Assembly: GCA_028708865.1 (NCBI GenBank)
Contig: JAQVYA010000004.1
Span: forward strand, 1 to 49,707
DNA from: Desulfovibrio sp.
GTDB lineage: Bacteria; Desulfobacterota; Desulfovibrionia; Desulfovibrionales; Desulfovibrionaceae
DNA length: 49,707 bases
Direction: 5' to 3'
Position 1 is the stretch's first letter; the number at the start of each line of letters is the position of its first letter. A program made the position numbers and the translations under genes. This document shows positions 25,725-34,085 of the stretch, in pieces. A model generated the notes under the pieces. It did not search any database. It was not told the DNA's origin and saw only the letters and a program-made list of their open reading frames with translations.

Positions 25725-27986
25725 ATGCCCAAACGCCATTATACTCCCCTTGCCCTGCTTCTGCTGTGTCTTTTCTTTTTGATCGCCTGGCCGGTCAATC
25801 TTACCCACGCCGAAACCGATACTGACCCGGCCCCTTCTCCTCCAAAAGTCTCCTCTGATGAAAAAACGTCTGGGGCGTTGCCCTCTCCTGACGTGACGGA
25901 AACGACTCAGCCCCCATCCTCTGAGACCGATCAAGAGGCTGGCGATGCGGATGAGCCACAAAAAGCGGAAGCACCGATTCGCAATGTCAATGACCAGACC
26001 TTTGAGGATTGGCTGGAACGCTATCGGGCTTGGGACAAACTGGATTCAGTCTACGCCGGGCAAGAAGATACACCGAAAGCTCTGCTGCGGCGTGTAGAGA
26101 ACCTGCTTCAGGCCGGACAACCTCAAAAGGCCCTGAATCTGGTTGAACAAACGCCCCCTTTGGAAGACAATTTCCTTGAAATCAAGCGTCTTTGGAATGG
26201 TGGACGTGCGTTGCGTGCGATTGGAGCGCCTGATCAGGCCGTGATGTGGTTCGGACAGGCGGCCGCTCTTGCTCCTACGGAGCTGCGCAGCAAATTGTTC
26301 AAATCAGAACAGGGGCTCGAAACGATCTGGATCGACGTATTCCGGAATCTTTTCTGGACATATATTTCCACCTATAGCGTCAATCGCGAAGCCCAAAAGA
26401 CATTCCTGCAACAGGTGATCACACAGGCTCAGGATGTCTGGCCCAAGAACGATTTTTGGCGCACGGCAGATACGATTTTCGGAAAAGTTACCCATTCCGG
26501 GACGGATCAATCCACTCCCAACGAAAAAACATTTTATCTCAATTCCGAGACGCGCTTGGCCATTATTCAATGTTTGGCAGGCATGGCTGTAGGCGCACCT
26601 AAGGCGGAGTACGCCCTGGAACGGATCCCAAACCAAGCGGTCCGGGAGTTCTGGCGTGACATAAGTCTGGCTTTGACAGGACAAAAGCCGAGTCCGCCTC
26701 TGGATTTGTATGAAAAGGGACGCTACGTCAAAGCGATGTCCTTTACCCAAGGCGCATACTTCAAGCAATTGTCGAACAATAGGGCGCATTGGATATGCTC
26801 CACTGAAGATTTTCGACTCAGGGCGTTCATGGGCAATCTCTTTGTCCTCCCTCCAGGCCGGGCGCACGAACTTTTTCAGCAAGATGAGGTGGATAAGCTG
26901 TTGCCGGACGGGCTTCCTTTGAACGGTATTCACATGGTCCGGCTTGCCTCAGCCTTTATGGCGGGCGACATCAAGGCGGCCCGCACCGTCTGGGAAAATC
27001 TTCAGCCCGAACAATTGCCCCTGGCTTTACGCCTTTGTGGAATGGTTGCTTTTCATCTGCCCCCCTCTGAGGTCGTTACCGGCAGTTTGTCCATACAGGC
27101 GCCGACAAACAGGCTGCTCTCCATTCTGGCGGCGGCAGCGGGAAACGCCCCTCAGCAAGCCTATGAAGCCCCCTTTTGGGTCAAGGTGGAGGCGGACCGC
27201 GTACAACAAACCATGCTACGCCAGTGGCCGCTAGACAAAGAACTGGTCCTTGCGGCCTGGCGGGAACAATGGAATGCAGCTCCCGAGGATAGCTTGGCCC
27301 GGCGCATCGCCTATCTATTCCCGGACCACGCCCTTGGGATGCGTTGCATGCTGTTCCTGGCGGCGGAAGCCGTGGAAGCCAAGCAAATCGAACTGGCAGC
27401 ATATTATCTGAACTCCGTGCCGGAAAAGCCGGACCAGCCCCAACTCATGGCCCAACGCCTTGAAGTCTTGGCTGACTTGGAAGTGGCGCGGGACAAAATG
27501 CCTGAAGCCTATGCCGCCTACCAGGAACTCCTCGCCACAGGCCAACCGGTTTCCGACGTCACACGTCTGAAAATCGCCTTCCTGATGCAACAAATGGGGG
27601 ACCTGCCGGGCGGTAAGGAAAACCTATTGCGGCTTTGGGAAAAACGGGACCAGTTCGATACGGCCATGCAGGCGGAGATACTTTTTTATCTGGCCGAAGG
27701 CGAAGCGGCCATGGGCAACAAAAGTCTGGCCCTAGACCATTATTTAAAGCTTGCTTGGCAGTATCCTCAGGAAAGCATGTGGGCGTTGACCGCCATGTAC
27801 CGTGCTGCCAACATTTATGAAGAGCGCCGTGAGTATGAACCTGCGGCGCGGCTGCTGCGTACTGTGGTGAAAAACGCCCAAACCACCAAACAACGCGACG
27901 CCGCCAATGCCAGGCTGGAAAGCATCAAGGGGAAAATGGGAAAACCAATGGGGGACGGCCCAGGCTCATTACCTTATCCTTTTTGA
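25725..27986 (+). CDS. Exported TPR-repeat protein, unknown function
   Basis: 753 residues. The signal peptide (MPKRHYTPLALLLL..., cleavage probably after AHA near 29) is followed by a low-complexity acidic, proline-rich segment (about 30-85). A long helical body follows, with TPR-like units, clearest at the C end: EILFYLAEGEAAMGNKSLAL, MYRAANIYEERREYEPAARL. No lipobox or catalytic motif is seen, so it is probably periplasmic and protein-binding. No named family is recognised. The gene stands alone between the gene-poor region and the riboswitch. The ribosome site is weak (gagg, about 15 bases upstream). Confidence 0.75.
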   Translation: MPKRHYTPLALLLLCLFFLIAWPVNLTHAETDTDPAPSPPKVSSDEKTSGALPSPDVTETTQPPSSETDQEAGDADEPQKAEAPIRNVNDQTFEDWLERYRAWDKLDSVYAGQEDTPKALLRRVENLLQAGQPQKALNLVEQTPPLEDNFLEIKRLWNGGRALRAIGAPDQAVMWFGQAAALAPTELRSKLFKSEQGLETIWIDVFRNLFWTYISTYSVNREAQKTFLQQVITQAQDVWPKNDFWRTADTIFGKVTHSGTDQSTPNEKTFYLNSETRLAIIQCLAGMAVGAPKAEYALERIPNQAVREFWRDISLALTGQKPSPPLDLYEKGRYVKAMSFTQGAYFKQLSNNRAHWICSTEDFRLRAFMGNLFVLPPGRAHELFQQDEVDKLLPDGLPLNGIHMVRLASAFMAGDIKAARTVWENLQPEQLPLALRLCGMVAFHLPPSEVVTGSLSIQAPTNRLLSILAAAAGNAPQQAYEAPFWVKVEADRVQQTMLRQWPLDKELVLAAWREQWNAAPEDSLARRIAYLFPDHALGMRCMLFLAAEAVEAKQIELAAYYLNSVPEKPDQPQLMAQRLEVLADLEVARDKMPEAYAAYQELLATGQPVSDVTRLKIAFLMQQMGDLPGGKENLLRLWEKRDQFDTAMQAEILFYLAEGEAAMGNKSLALDHYLKLAWQYPQESMWALTAMYRAANIYEERREYEPAARLLRTVVKNAQTTKQRDAANARLESIKGKMGKPMGDGPGSLPYPF

Positions 27987-27997
27987 TTGAATCAAAA
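27981..27997. repeat. Short inverted repeat after the TPR gene
   Basis: TTTTGATT / AATCAAAA around a single G, overlapping the TPR stop codon. It could be an operator or part of a 3' end structure. No function can be shown. Confidence 0.4.
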
Positions 27998-28124
27998 GCT
28001 TGCCCTGCGCTGAAAAAAAAGCTCCCTAAAAATAGCCCGCCTGTGGATGCTTCGAGGAGGTTCACAGTCCCTTGCGCAGCCGCAACAGACTTGACGCTGA
28101 CTCCTGTCCTGACGTACAGATCAA

Positions 28125-28290
28125 ATCCGGGTGATTGCCTGCCAAAACCAGGCAACTGAAAAGGGAATCCCGTGTAAACCGGGAGCGGACCCGCCGCCGT
28201 AAGTCCTGCCAACCGCCCTTCAGATGTGCCACTGGAATAATTCCGGGAAGGCCGAAGACGCGGGGGACAAGCCGGAAGACCTGCCCGAAC
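28125..28290 (+). promoter_or_regulatory. Cobalamin riboswitch upstream of cbiK
   Basis: Characteristic elements in order: a GGTG-type 5' stem (from about 28129), AAAAGGGAAtcccgtg, the core gggagcggacccgccgccgtaag, GATGTGCCACTG, GAAGGC, and the B12 box ACAAGCCGGAAGACCTGCC at 28267-28285. This is the class found before corrinoid genes and cobalt transporters. Binding of adenosylcobalamin is expected to lower expression of the cbiK operon. The aptamer is followed by the terminator hairpins below. Confidence 0.92.
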
Positions 28291-28304
28291 TGCCATGGCC
28301 TGTT

Positions 28305-28327
28305 TCCTCGGCAACGGGGCTTTTTTG
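28305..28327 (+). terminator. Candidate riboswitch terminator, first
   Basis: cctcg (28306-28310), loop gcaa, cggggc, then six T (28321-28326). The stem is short with one wobble pair, but its place right after the B12 box suits an expression platform. Confidence 0.45.
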
Positions 28328-28352
28328 CCGACGAAGCACCTTAGGGAAAAAC

Positions 28353-28389
28353 GGCCCCTTGCGGCAGCTAGCTGCAAGGGCTTTTTGTT
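28353..28389 (+). terminator. Candidate riboswitch terminator, second
   Basis: CCCTTGC (28356-28362) pairs with GCAAGGG (28374-28380), followed by cttttt. The 11-base loop itself contains the palindrome AGCTAGCT. It lies 37 bases upstream of the chosen cbiK start, so it could stop transcription when cobalamin is bound. Confidence 0.6.
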
Positions 28390-28426
28390 TCTGCCCTTCA
28401 CCGCCCCCCTCCCCGGAGGGAATTTG

Positions 28427-29338
28427 ATGCATTCCACCCTCTTTGCCCATTGGCGTAAAGCCATCCCCGCGTTGTTAGTGGCTTGTTGTCTGTTCAGCCT
28501 TCCCGCTACATCCCTGGCGCACGGCGACCACGACAAAACCCCTGACCCCAAGACCGGAATTTTGCTCGTGGCCTTTGGCTCCAGTCTTCCTGAAGCCCAG
28601 GCCTCTTTCCAGAACATTGATGCCAAAGTACGGGCCGCCCACCCTGACATCCCCGTACAATGGGCCTTTACCTCGCACATTATTAGAGAAAAGTTGGCCA
28701 GACAGGAAGGTAAGCAGCTGCTTTCCCCGGCTCAAGCCTTGTCCTTGATGGCGGATCAGGGATTCACCCATGTGGCAGTGCAGTCGTTGCACACGATTCC
28801 CGGTGAGGAATTTCATTCTTTGCTGCAAACCGTGCACGCCTTTGAATCCTTCCCTGAAGGCATTGCCCACCTCAGTATCGGGACCCCTCTTCTTGGTGTA
28901 ACCCAGGATCTGGATCGCACTGCCGACGCCCTGCTGGCCAATGCCCCGGCGGACCGGTCTTCGGATCAGGCCCTTGTTTTCATGGGGCACGGAACGCACC
29001 ACCCGGGCAACGTCTACTACATCGCCATGCAGGAACTCCTTCGCTCTCGCGACCCGCTCGCCTTCATGGGCACGGTGGAAGGCTCACCAAGCCTTGACCA
29101 GGTGCGCAGCGAACTCAAACGGCGCGGCGTAAAAAAAGTCTGGCTTATGCCCTTCATGTCCGTAGCGGGCGACCACGCACAAAACGACATGTCCGGACCA
29201 GAGGCCGATTCCTGGGTATCCGTGCTGACGGCGGACGGCATGGACTGCACTCCGGTTTTAAAGGGAACGGCGGAATTCGATAACATCGTGGCAATCTGGC
29301 TTGACCACCTGGAACAAGCCCTGCACGAATTGAACTAA
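28427..29338 (+). CDS. cbiK: Periplasmic cobaltochelatase CbiK
   Basis: 303 residues. Inserts Co2+ into sirohydrochlorin. A signal peptide (MHSTLFAHWRKAIPALLVAC..., cleavage near SLA) marks the periplasmic type, as known from Desulfovibrio vulgaris. The mature N-terminus has AHGDHDK, and the class II chelatase motifs LVAFGSSLPEAQ, VAVQSLHTIPGEEF and MGHGTHHPGN follow; H188 is the expected metal-binding histidine. ATG 28427 has ggaggg upstream. The frame stays open back to ATG 28295, but that would lie inside the riboswitch's expression platform and lacks a ribosome site. It is first in the cobalt operon. Confidence 0.92.
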   Translation: MHSTLFAHWRKAIPALLVACCLFSLPATSLAHGDHDKTPDPKTGILLVAFGSSLPEAQASFQNIDAKVRAAHPDIPVQWAFTSHIIREKLARQEGKQLLSPAQALSLMADQGFTHVAVQSLHTIPGEEFHSLLQTVHAFESFPEGIAHLSIGTPLLGVTQDLDRTADALLANAPADRSSDQALVFMGHGTHHPGNVYYIAMQELLRSRDPLAFMGTVEGSPSLDQVRSELKRRGVKKVWLMPFMSVAGDHAQNDMSGPEADSWVSVLTADGMDCTPVLKGTAEFDNIVAIWLDHLEQALHELN

Positions 29339-29343
29339 ACCAG

Positions 29344-30387
29344 ATGAAGAAAGGCTTCCGGAACAATCCGGCTTCCGGTCGGAGACATCAACTCCTTGCC
29401 CTGCTTATGTTAGGATTGACGGGGATATCTCTTGCCGCAGCCATTTTTCCGGGAGCCTACCCCATCCCGTTTGATGCCGTGCTGGCCACATTGTCCGGCC
29501 AGGAAACCGATGCCACCAGAAAAATTGTGATTCTCGACATTCGACTCAGCCGCATTTGCCTCTCCTGGCTCATCGGCTCCGGGCTTGCCGCGTCCGGTGT
29601 GGTTTTTCAAGGCTTGTTGCGCAACCCACTGGCCGATCCTTTTACCTTGGGCGTCTCCAGCGGCGGGGCTTTTGGGGCTTCCCTGGCCATTACGTTGGGA
29701 CTGGCTGGAGCTGGAAGCGTCTTCGGCCTCCGAGCCCTGCCCATGGCTGCACTCGCCGGAGCCCTGGCTGCCCTGGCCGCTGTTGTTGCCCTGGGGCGCA
29801 TCGGAGGACAATTGCGAAGAGAAACTCTGGTTCTGGCAGGAATCGTCATCTCCACATTTCTTTCTGCATGCATCTCACTCTTTAAAGCATTGAATGAAGA
29901 ATCCGTTTCCGCCATCGTCTTTTGGATCATGGGAAGCCTCCAAGGCCGCAGTTGGGACCATGTCCTCTTGATCCTTCCCTATTATCTACTGGGTTGTTCG
30001 CTCATGCTGGCGTTCTCTCGTGAACTGGATTTTCTCTCCCTGGGGGAGAGTCAAGCCAGACAGCTTGGAGTAGCCACGACTCAGGTCCGCCTAGCTCTGC
30101 TTGGCGGAGCCGGACTCGTCACAGCCGCAGGCGTGGCCGTGGCCGGAGTCATCGGTTTTGTGGGACTTGTTGTGCCGCATATGGTCCGGTTGCTGTTGGG
30201 GGCCGAACATCGTCCCTTGATGATCTACTCCGCCCTGCTTGGTGGCTTGCTGTTGGTCTGGTCCGATGTGGCGGCCCGCGTCATTCTGCCAGGAGGGGCC
30301 GAACTGCCGGTGGGTGTCATCACAGCCCTGCTCGGCGGTCCGTTCTTTTGCTTCTTGTTGCGCAGACAGCGGGCAGGGCATTCATGA
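29344..30387 (+). CDS. FecCD/BtuC-type ABC transporter permease
   Basis: 347 residues, about nine or ten membrane helices, in the BtuC/FhuB/FecCD family. Motifs: VLDIRLSRI, GLAASGVVFQGLLRNPLADP and GFVGLVVPHMVRLLLG, the last with the conserved coupling region. Starts 6 bases after cbiK; its TGA overlaps the ATPase ATG (ATGA). Because the operon opens with a cobalamin riboswitch and contains cbiK and cbiL, the cargo is probably a corrinoid, cobalt tetrapyrrole or similar, though family members also carry siderophores and heme. Confidence 0.9.
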   Translation: MKKGFRNNPASGRRHQLLALLMLGLTGISLAAAIFPGAYPIPFDAVLATLSGQETDATRKIVILDIRLSRICLSWLIGSGLAASGVVFQGLLRNPLADPFTLGVSSGGAFGASLAITLGLAGAGSVFGLRALPMAALAGALAALAAVVALGRIGGQLRRETLVLAGIVISTFLSACISLFKALNEESVSAIVFWIMGSLQGRSWDHVLLILPYYLLGCSLMLAFSRELDFLSLGESQARQLGVATTQVRLALLGGAGLVTAAGVAVAGVIGFVGLVVPHMVRLLLGAEHRPLMIYSALLGGLLLVWSDVAARVILPGGAELPVGVITALLGGPFFCFLLRRQRAGHS

Positions 30388-31271
30388 AATCCGTGTCCCA
30401 AGCCCACGACGCGCCCTTGTTTTATTGCCAGGGGTTGGAACTCGGATATGCCAAACAATCCGAGACTATTTTGACTGGCCTGGACTTTTCCATCCATGCC
30501 GGAGAAATAGTGGCCCTTTTGGGCCCTAATGGAGCCGGAAAAAGTACTCTGATCAAAGCCATGAGCGGGGTGGTTGCTCCGCAGGCGGGCCAGGCTTGGT
30601 TACAGGGCAGTAGCCTTTCCGACTTGCGTCCTCGGGAAGTGGCACGCTGTTGCGCCGTTGTCCCCCAGCAGATGGAGGCCCTGTTTGGACTACGTGTCCG
30701 GACCCTGGTTTCCATGGGACGTTATTCCCGACTATCCTTTTGGTCCGGTCCTGGGTCAGAGGACAGGCAAGCCGTGGACGCCGCTCTGGAGGCCACAGGA
30801 ATGACATCCTATCAGGAGCGGCCCGTAAACCGGCTTTCCGGCGGTGAACTGCAAAGAGTGCTTCTGGCCCGGGCTCTGGCCCAGCAAGCCCCCCTTCTCC
30901 TACTAGATGAGCCTTTCTCCGCTATGGACATGGCTTGGCGCGTCCGATGCTTTGATCTACTTCTTGAACGTCCGCATTCCAGCGCCGTGCTCGTGGCGCT
31001 GCATGACATTAACCTGGCCGCTTTATACTGTAATCGTATTCTGTTTTTAAAAGAACGGGTTATTGCCTACGATGGCCCGGTGGAACCGGTTTTCTCGGAG
31101 AAACTATTAAGTGATCTTTATGAGACGAAAATCAAAATCGCACCGCACCCCGAGACAGGCAGACCGCAGGCTTTTCCCGTGCCCGGGGCGCGCTGCGTCC
31201 ATCCTTTTGCTGGTGGTCGCCGTGTGCCTACTCCGGACGAACCCATGCCCGGCACAAGAACTGGTCATTAA
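30384..31271 (+). CDS. ABC transporter ATPase (BtuD/FepC type)
   Basis: 295 residues. Walker A GPNGAGKST at 47-55, Q-loop VVPQQMEALFG, signature RLSGGELQRVLLARALAQ, Walker B LLLLDEPFSAMD, H-loop ALHDINLA. ATG 30384 overlaps the permease stop by 4 bases (ATGA). The 3' end lies under the start of the binding-protein gene in another frame for about 150 bases. The C-terminal residues after SDLYETKIK are typical of the family in length, so the overlap is probably real. Powers import by the permease. Confidence 0.9.
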   Translation: MKSVSQAHDAPLFYCQGLELGYAKQSETILTGLDFSIHAGEIVALLGPNGAGKSTLIKAMSGVVAPQAGQAWLQGSSLSDLRPREVARCCAVVPQQMEALFGLRVRTLVSMGRYSRLSFWSGPGSEDRQAVDAALEATGMTSYQERPVNRLSGGELQRVLLARALAQQAPLLLLDEPFSAMDMAWRVRCFDLLLERPHSSAVLVALHDINLAALYCNRILFLKERVIAYDGPVEPVFSEKLLSDLYETKIKIAPHPETGRPQAFPVPGARCVHPFAGGRRVPTPDEPMPGTRTGH

Positions 31272-32106
31272 AGATGACCTGGAGCGTCAAATACAACTCA
31301 AAACCCCGGCGCAACGCATCGTGGCCCTGTATGGCGCATTCAACGAAATCCTGTTTGCTATGGGGGTGGGCGACAGGCTTGTGGCGCGCACGCAGGCCGA
31401 CGCCATCCCCCCGGAAATAACCGGCCTGCCCAGCATCGGAACCCACATGCGTCCCAATGTGGAACGCATTGTGGGATTGGGACCGGATCTGGTGTTGCAA
31501 ATGGGAGGCCGGAAGGCCGCGCGCCAAAGCGTGGATAATCTGGAGCGCTTCGGGATCACCACGGCCATGTTTCATGTGGAGACGTTCGAAGATCTTTTCT
31601 CGGTCATTCATCGGTTGGGCATCTTGACCAACGCTCCGGGAAAAGCCCAAGACATGATCCATCAAATGCGGGAACGGCTCAATGCTGTCCGCGCACGCCT
31701 GCCCCACCGTCCCGGTCCGCTTGTTTTTTTCGAAGTTCGCTCCGGAAATTTGCTGACGGCAGGACAAGCCTCCATCGTTACAGACATCATCTCCCACGCC
31801 GGGGGCAAAAACTGTGTGGAGCTGAATGACCGTCTGGTGCGCCTCAGCGAGGAAGAGCTTTTGCGGTTGGCGCCGGATGTCTACTTAAGTCAGCGTGGTC
31901 CCATGAATCCTGCGCCGCAGGACATTATCAGAGTGTCCCGGTTTGCCACGCTGCCTGCCGTGCAAAACGGCAGCGTGCATATTGTGGATGAACAGATGTT
32001 TTCACGCCCTGGTCCGCGCAACGTGGACGCCGTGGAACAGCTTGCCGCCATCCTGTACCCTGAACTTTTTCCTGAACTCGCCGCTACCGCGGCTGATACG
32101 GAGTAA
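31120..32106 (+). CDS. Periplasmic binding protein of the cobalt/corrinoid ABC importer
   Basis: 328 residues from ATG 31120 (ATG 31111 adds three). The N-terminus is long and basic (MRRKSKSHRTPRQ...), then comes the membrane helix ILLLVVAVCLL and cleavage near PAQ. The mature part is Peripla_BP_2, the BtuF/FepB type: RIVALYGAFNEILFAMGVGDRLVART, IVGLGPDLVLQMGG, ALTAGQASIVTDII-like residues. The start codon lies inside the ATPase gene, +1 frame. Delivers substrate to the BtuCD-like permease and ATPase; the substrate is inferred from the operon. Confidence 0.85.
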   Translation: MRRKSKSHRTPRQADRRLFPCPGRAASILLLVVAVCLLRTNPCPAQELVIKDDLERQIQLKTPAQRIVALYGAFNEILFAMGVGDRLVARTQADAIPPEITGLPSIGTHMRPNVERIVGLGPDLVLQMGGRKAARQSVDNLERFGITTAMFHVETFEDLFSVIHRLGILTNAPGKAQDMIHQMRERLNAVRARLPHRPGPLVFFEVRSGNLLTAGQASIVTDIISHAGGKNCVELNDRLVRLSEEELLRLAPDVYLSQRGPMNPAPQDIIRVSRFATLPAVQNGSVHIVDEQMFSRPGPRNVDAVEQLAAILYPELFPELAATAADTE

Positions 32107-32113
32107 TACTCAA

Positions 32114-32827
32114 ATGACGCAACAAGGCACACTTTACGGCATCGGGGTCGGGCCTGGCGACCCGGAACTGCTGACGCTCAAGGCGATCCGCATTCTGGGC
32201 CGGACCCGACATATCTTTGCCAGTTCTTCGAGTAAAAATAGCTTTTCGCTTGCAGAGTCCATTCTTCGCCCACATTTGAGCCCGGGAGTGGAAGTGGCAC
32301 GATTGCGCTTTCCCATGACCAGCGACAATGAACGTTTGCAACGGGCCTGGACTGAGAACGCCGAATGTCTTTTGGAAAGGCTGGACCAGGGGCAAGACGT
32401 AGCCCTGGTAACGCTGGGGGACCCGCTGCTCTACAGTACGTTCGGCTATGTCCTTCGCACGGTGCAGAACCTCCGCCCGACGCAACCGGTACGCATTGTT
32501 CCGGGCGTCACGTCCTTCCAGCAGGCTGCCGCATTGACGGGTACCATCCTGGCTGAGGCCAACGAAGCCTTGCATATTCTGCCGGGGACCATGCCTCCGG
32601 ACGAGTTGGACAACGAACTGGCCAGTCCGGGCAACCATGTAGTGCTCAAGGCCTACCGGAATTTCTCTACAATCCGGGCCAGCCTAGCCCAACGAAATCT
32701 AACCCGCGACACGGTGTTCGCCAGTCGCATCGGTCTGGCTGATGAGCATATTCAGCGCGGCCTGGAAGGCATCCCAGACACCCCAAACTACCTGAGTCTA
32801 CTTCTGGTCAAGCCAACCAAAAAATAA
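32114..32827 (+). CDS. cbiL: Precorrin-2 / cobalt-factor II C20-methyltransferase
   Basis: 237 residues. SAM-dependent methylation at C20 of the corrin ring. The N-terminal TLYGIGVGPGDPELLTLKA is the tetrapyrrole methylase signature, followed by DVALVTLGDPLLYSTFG and VPGVTSFQQAAA. Start ATG 32114, 7 bases after the binding-protein stop; the frame open further upstream lies under that gene. In the anaerobic pathway it acts on cobalt-sirohydrochlorin made by CbiK, so both ends of the operon handle consecutive steps. Confidence 0.88.
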   Translation: MTQQGTLYGIGVGPGDPELLTLKAIRILGRTRHIFASSSSKNSFSLAESILRPHLSPGVEVARLRFPMTSDNERLQRAWTENAECLLERLDQGQDVALVTLGDPLLYSTFGYVLRTVQNLRPTQPVRIVPGVTSFQQAAALTGTILAEANEALHILPGTMPPDELDNELASPGNHVVLKAYRNFSTIRASLAQRNLTRDTVFASRIGLADEHIQRGLEGIPDTPNYLSLLLVKPTKK

Positions 32828-32835
32828 AGCTTGGG

Positions 32836-33261
32836 TCAGGAGTTGGTCACTGCCTGCATCGACTCCTGGTCCGAATCCGGCAACGGTTCGGCGCGGCGGG
32901 CAAAAAAGGCCCGTCGCGCCCGATTGCCTTCGTTCACGTCCACCATGTGAATTTTACCAGAAAAAAGAGCCCCTTCATCCGTAATCAACCGCGGCGTGAC
33001 AACCTCCCCTTTGAGGCTGGAATTGTTGCGCAGCACGATCTTGCGCTCCGCCTGCACCTTGCCGTCCACCACGCCGAACACTTCCAGTTCCCCGACGCTC
33101 AATGTGCCGGTGATGCGTGCATCGGGTCCCACAATAAGCTGACCGCTCGTGCGGATGTCTCCTGTGAATTCAGAATCTATTCTGGCGGTCCCTTCGAATT
33201 CGAGCAAACCGCTCCAATGGCTGCCATTACCGAGAATGCAGAGTGTGTCTTGCTTTGCCAT
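32836..33261 (-). CDS. Bactofilin (polymer-forming cytoskeletal protein)
   Basis: 141 residues. The bactofilin core (DUF583) is at about 20-105: repeated short strands with GxIxxxGxLxVG-like periodicity (GDIRTSGQLIVGPDARITGTLSVG, VVDGKVQA), the right-handed beta helix. Flanking tails are short; the C-end has RARRAFFARRAEP and then an acidic end. Forms filaments in the cytoplasm or on the membrane and often scaffolds cell-wall or cell-shape work. It is convergent to cbiL (8 bases apart) and divergent from the TetR gene, so it is monocistronic. Confidence 0.88.
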   Translation of the reverse strand: MAKQDTLCILGNGSHWSGLLEFEGTARIDSEFTGDIRTSGQLIVGPDARITGTLSVGELEVFGVVDGKVQAERKIVLRNNSSLKGEVVTPRLITDEGALFSGKIHMVDVNEGNRARRAFFARRAEPLPDSDQESMQAVTNS

Positions 33262-33377
33262 GATCGCCGTATGTAATCAGATTCTCGCTGTCCTTCAAGA
33301 AATTTTTCCGCAACACGTCAGCGTCGTTTACTTCGCCAAAATTCTGAACAAAAAGTAAAAGGTTTGCAAAAAGTTTG

Positions 33378-33406
33378 TTGACGTACAAGATTCTATTGTT
33401 TACCAA
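33378..33406 (+). promoter_or_regulatory. Candidate promoter of the TetR-TRAP operon
   Basis: TTGACG at 33378-33383 and TACCAA at 33401-33406, spacing 17 bases. The -10 is weak and overlaps the first operator-like repeat. Confidence 0.4.
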
Positions 33407-33448
33407 GGGTCACTAATTGACCAACGGTCACTTTTCGACCAAAGGTTG
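33400..33448 (+). promoter_or_regulatory. Three operator-like repeats, exactly 18 bp apart
   Basis: Copies begin at 33400 (ttaccaagggtca), 33418 (tgaccaacggtca) and 33436 (cgaccaaaggttg). The middle one is a perfect palindrome, TGACC-N3-GGTCA; the outer two are degenerate halves. They run from the promoter's -10 to the ribosome site of the TetR gene. They fit autoregulation by the TetR protein, with cooperative binding on a regular face. The TetR link is inferred from position. Confidence 0.7.
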
Positions 33449-33457
33449 GAGAACAAA

Positions 33458-34081
33458 GTGGCACGAAGACAACAGGAAAAATCCCGCCAGACAAAAGAAG
33501 AACTTCTGGCCAGCGCCATGCGCCTGTTCGGCGAAAAGGGGTTTGCCGCCACCACCATTGCGGAAATCACCAAGGCAGCCGGATATGCCAAAGGCAGCTT
33601 CTATAGCCATTGGGCTGGAAAAGATGATGTTTTTTTGGAAATTCTGGAACGCAAAATGGAGGAATACCGCCGGGAACGCTCCCGAAAGCTGAGCCATGCT
33701 TCCAGTTTTGAAGAAATATTCAACGTCATCTGGGATTTTCTGGAATCCATCATGGATGACATGAATTGGTCCAAGGTATTTTTGGAATTCACCATCCACG
33801 CTTCGCGCGACCCGAGACTCCAGGCGGAGCTAAACCGCAGCAAGTACCGACTTTCCAACGATATTTTTTCCAATCTCATGGGCAAACATGTGCGAGCTGA
33901 AATTCCTCCCGAAAAGGTCGGCTCCCTGAACACCGCATTGTTTGAAGGTTTTTTGATCCAAAATGTTTTGCAAACCAACGTGCTCAACCGACAAGATATT
34001 CGCAATGCCGCCCTTTTGTTAGCCAGGGCGCAGTGTGATGTATCCGAATCCGGAGAGCCCACTTCGGCCATAAAGGAGTAA
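33458..34081 (+). CDS. TetR-family transcriptional regulator
   Basis: 207 residues from the GTG at 33458, with ggag 6 bases upstream; an alternative TTG at 33446 adds four residues and overlaps the third operator repeat. The N-terminal HTH is at about 15-60: AMRLFGEKGFAATTIAEITKAAGYAKGSFYSHWAGK, the TetR signature. The C-terminal half is a helical ligand and dimer domain without a recognisable ligand motif. The TRAP transporter genes follow after 4 bases, so it is likely the local repressor responding to the transported solute or a product of it. Confidence 0.9.
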   Translation: MARRQQEKSRQTKEELLASAMRLFGEKGFAATTIAEITKAAGYAKGSFYSHWAGKDDVFLEILERKMEEYRRERSRKLSHASSFEEIFNVIWDFLESIMDDMNWSKVFLEFTIHASRDPRLQAELNRSKYRLSNDIFSNLMGKHVRAEIPPEKVGSLNTALFEGFLIQNVLQTNVLNRQDIRNAALLLARAQCDVSESGEPTSAIKE

Positions 34082-34085
34082 GTCC

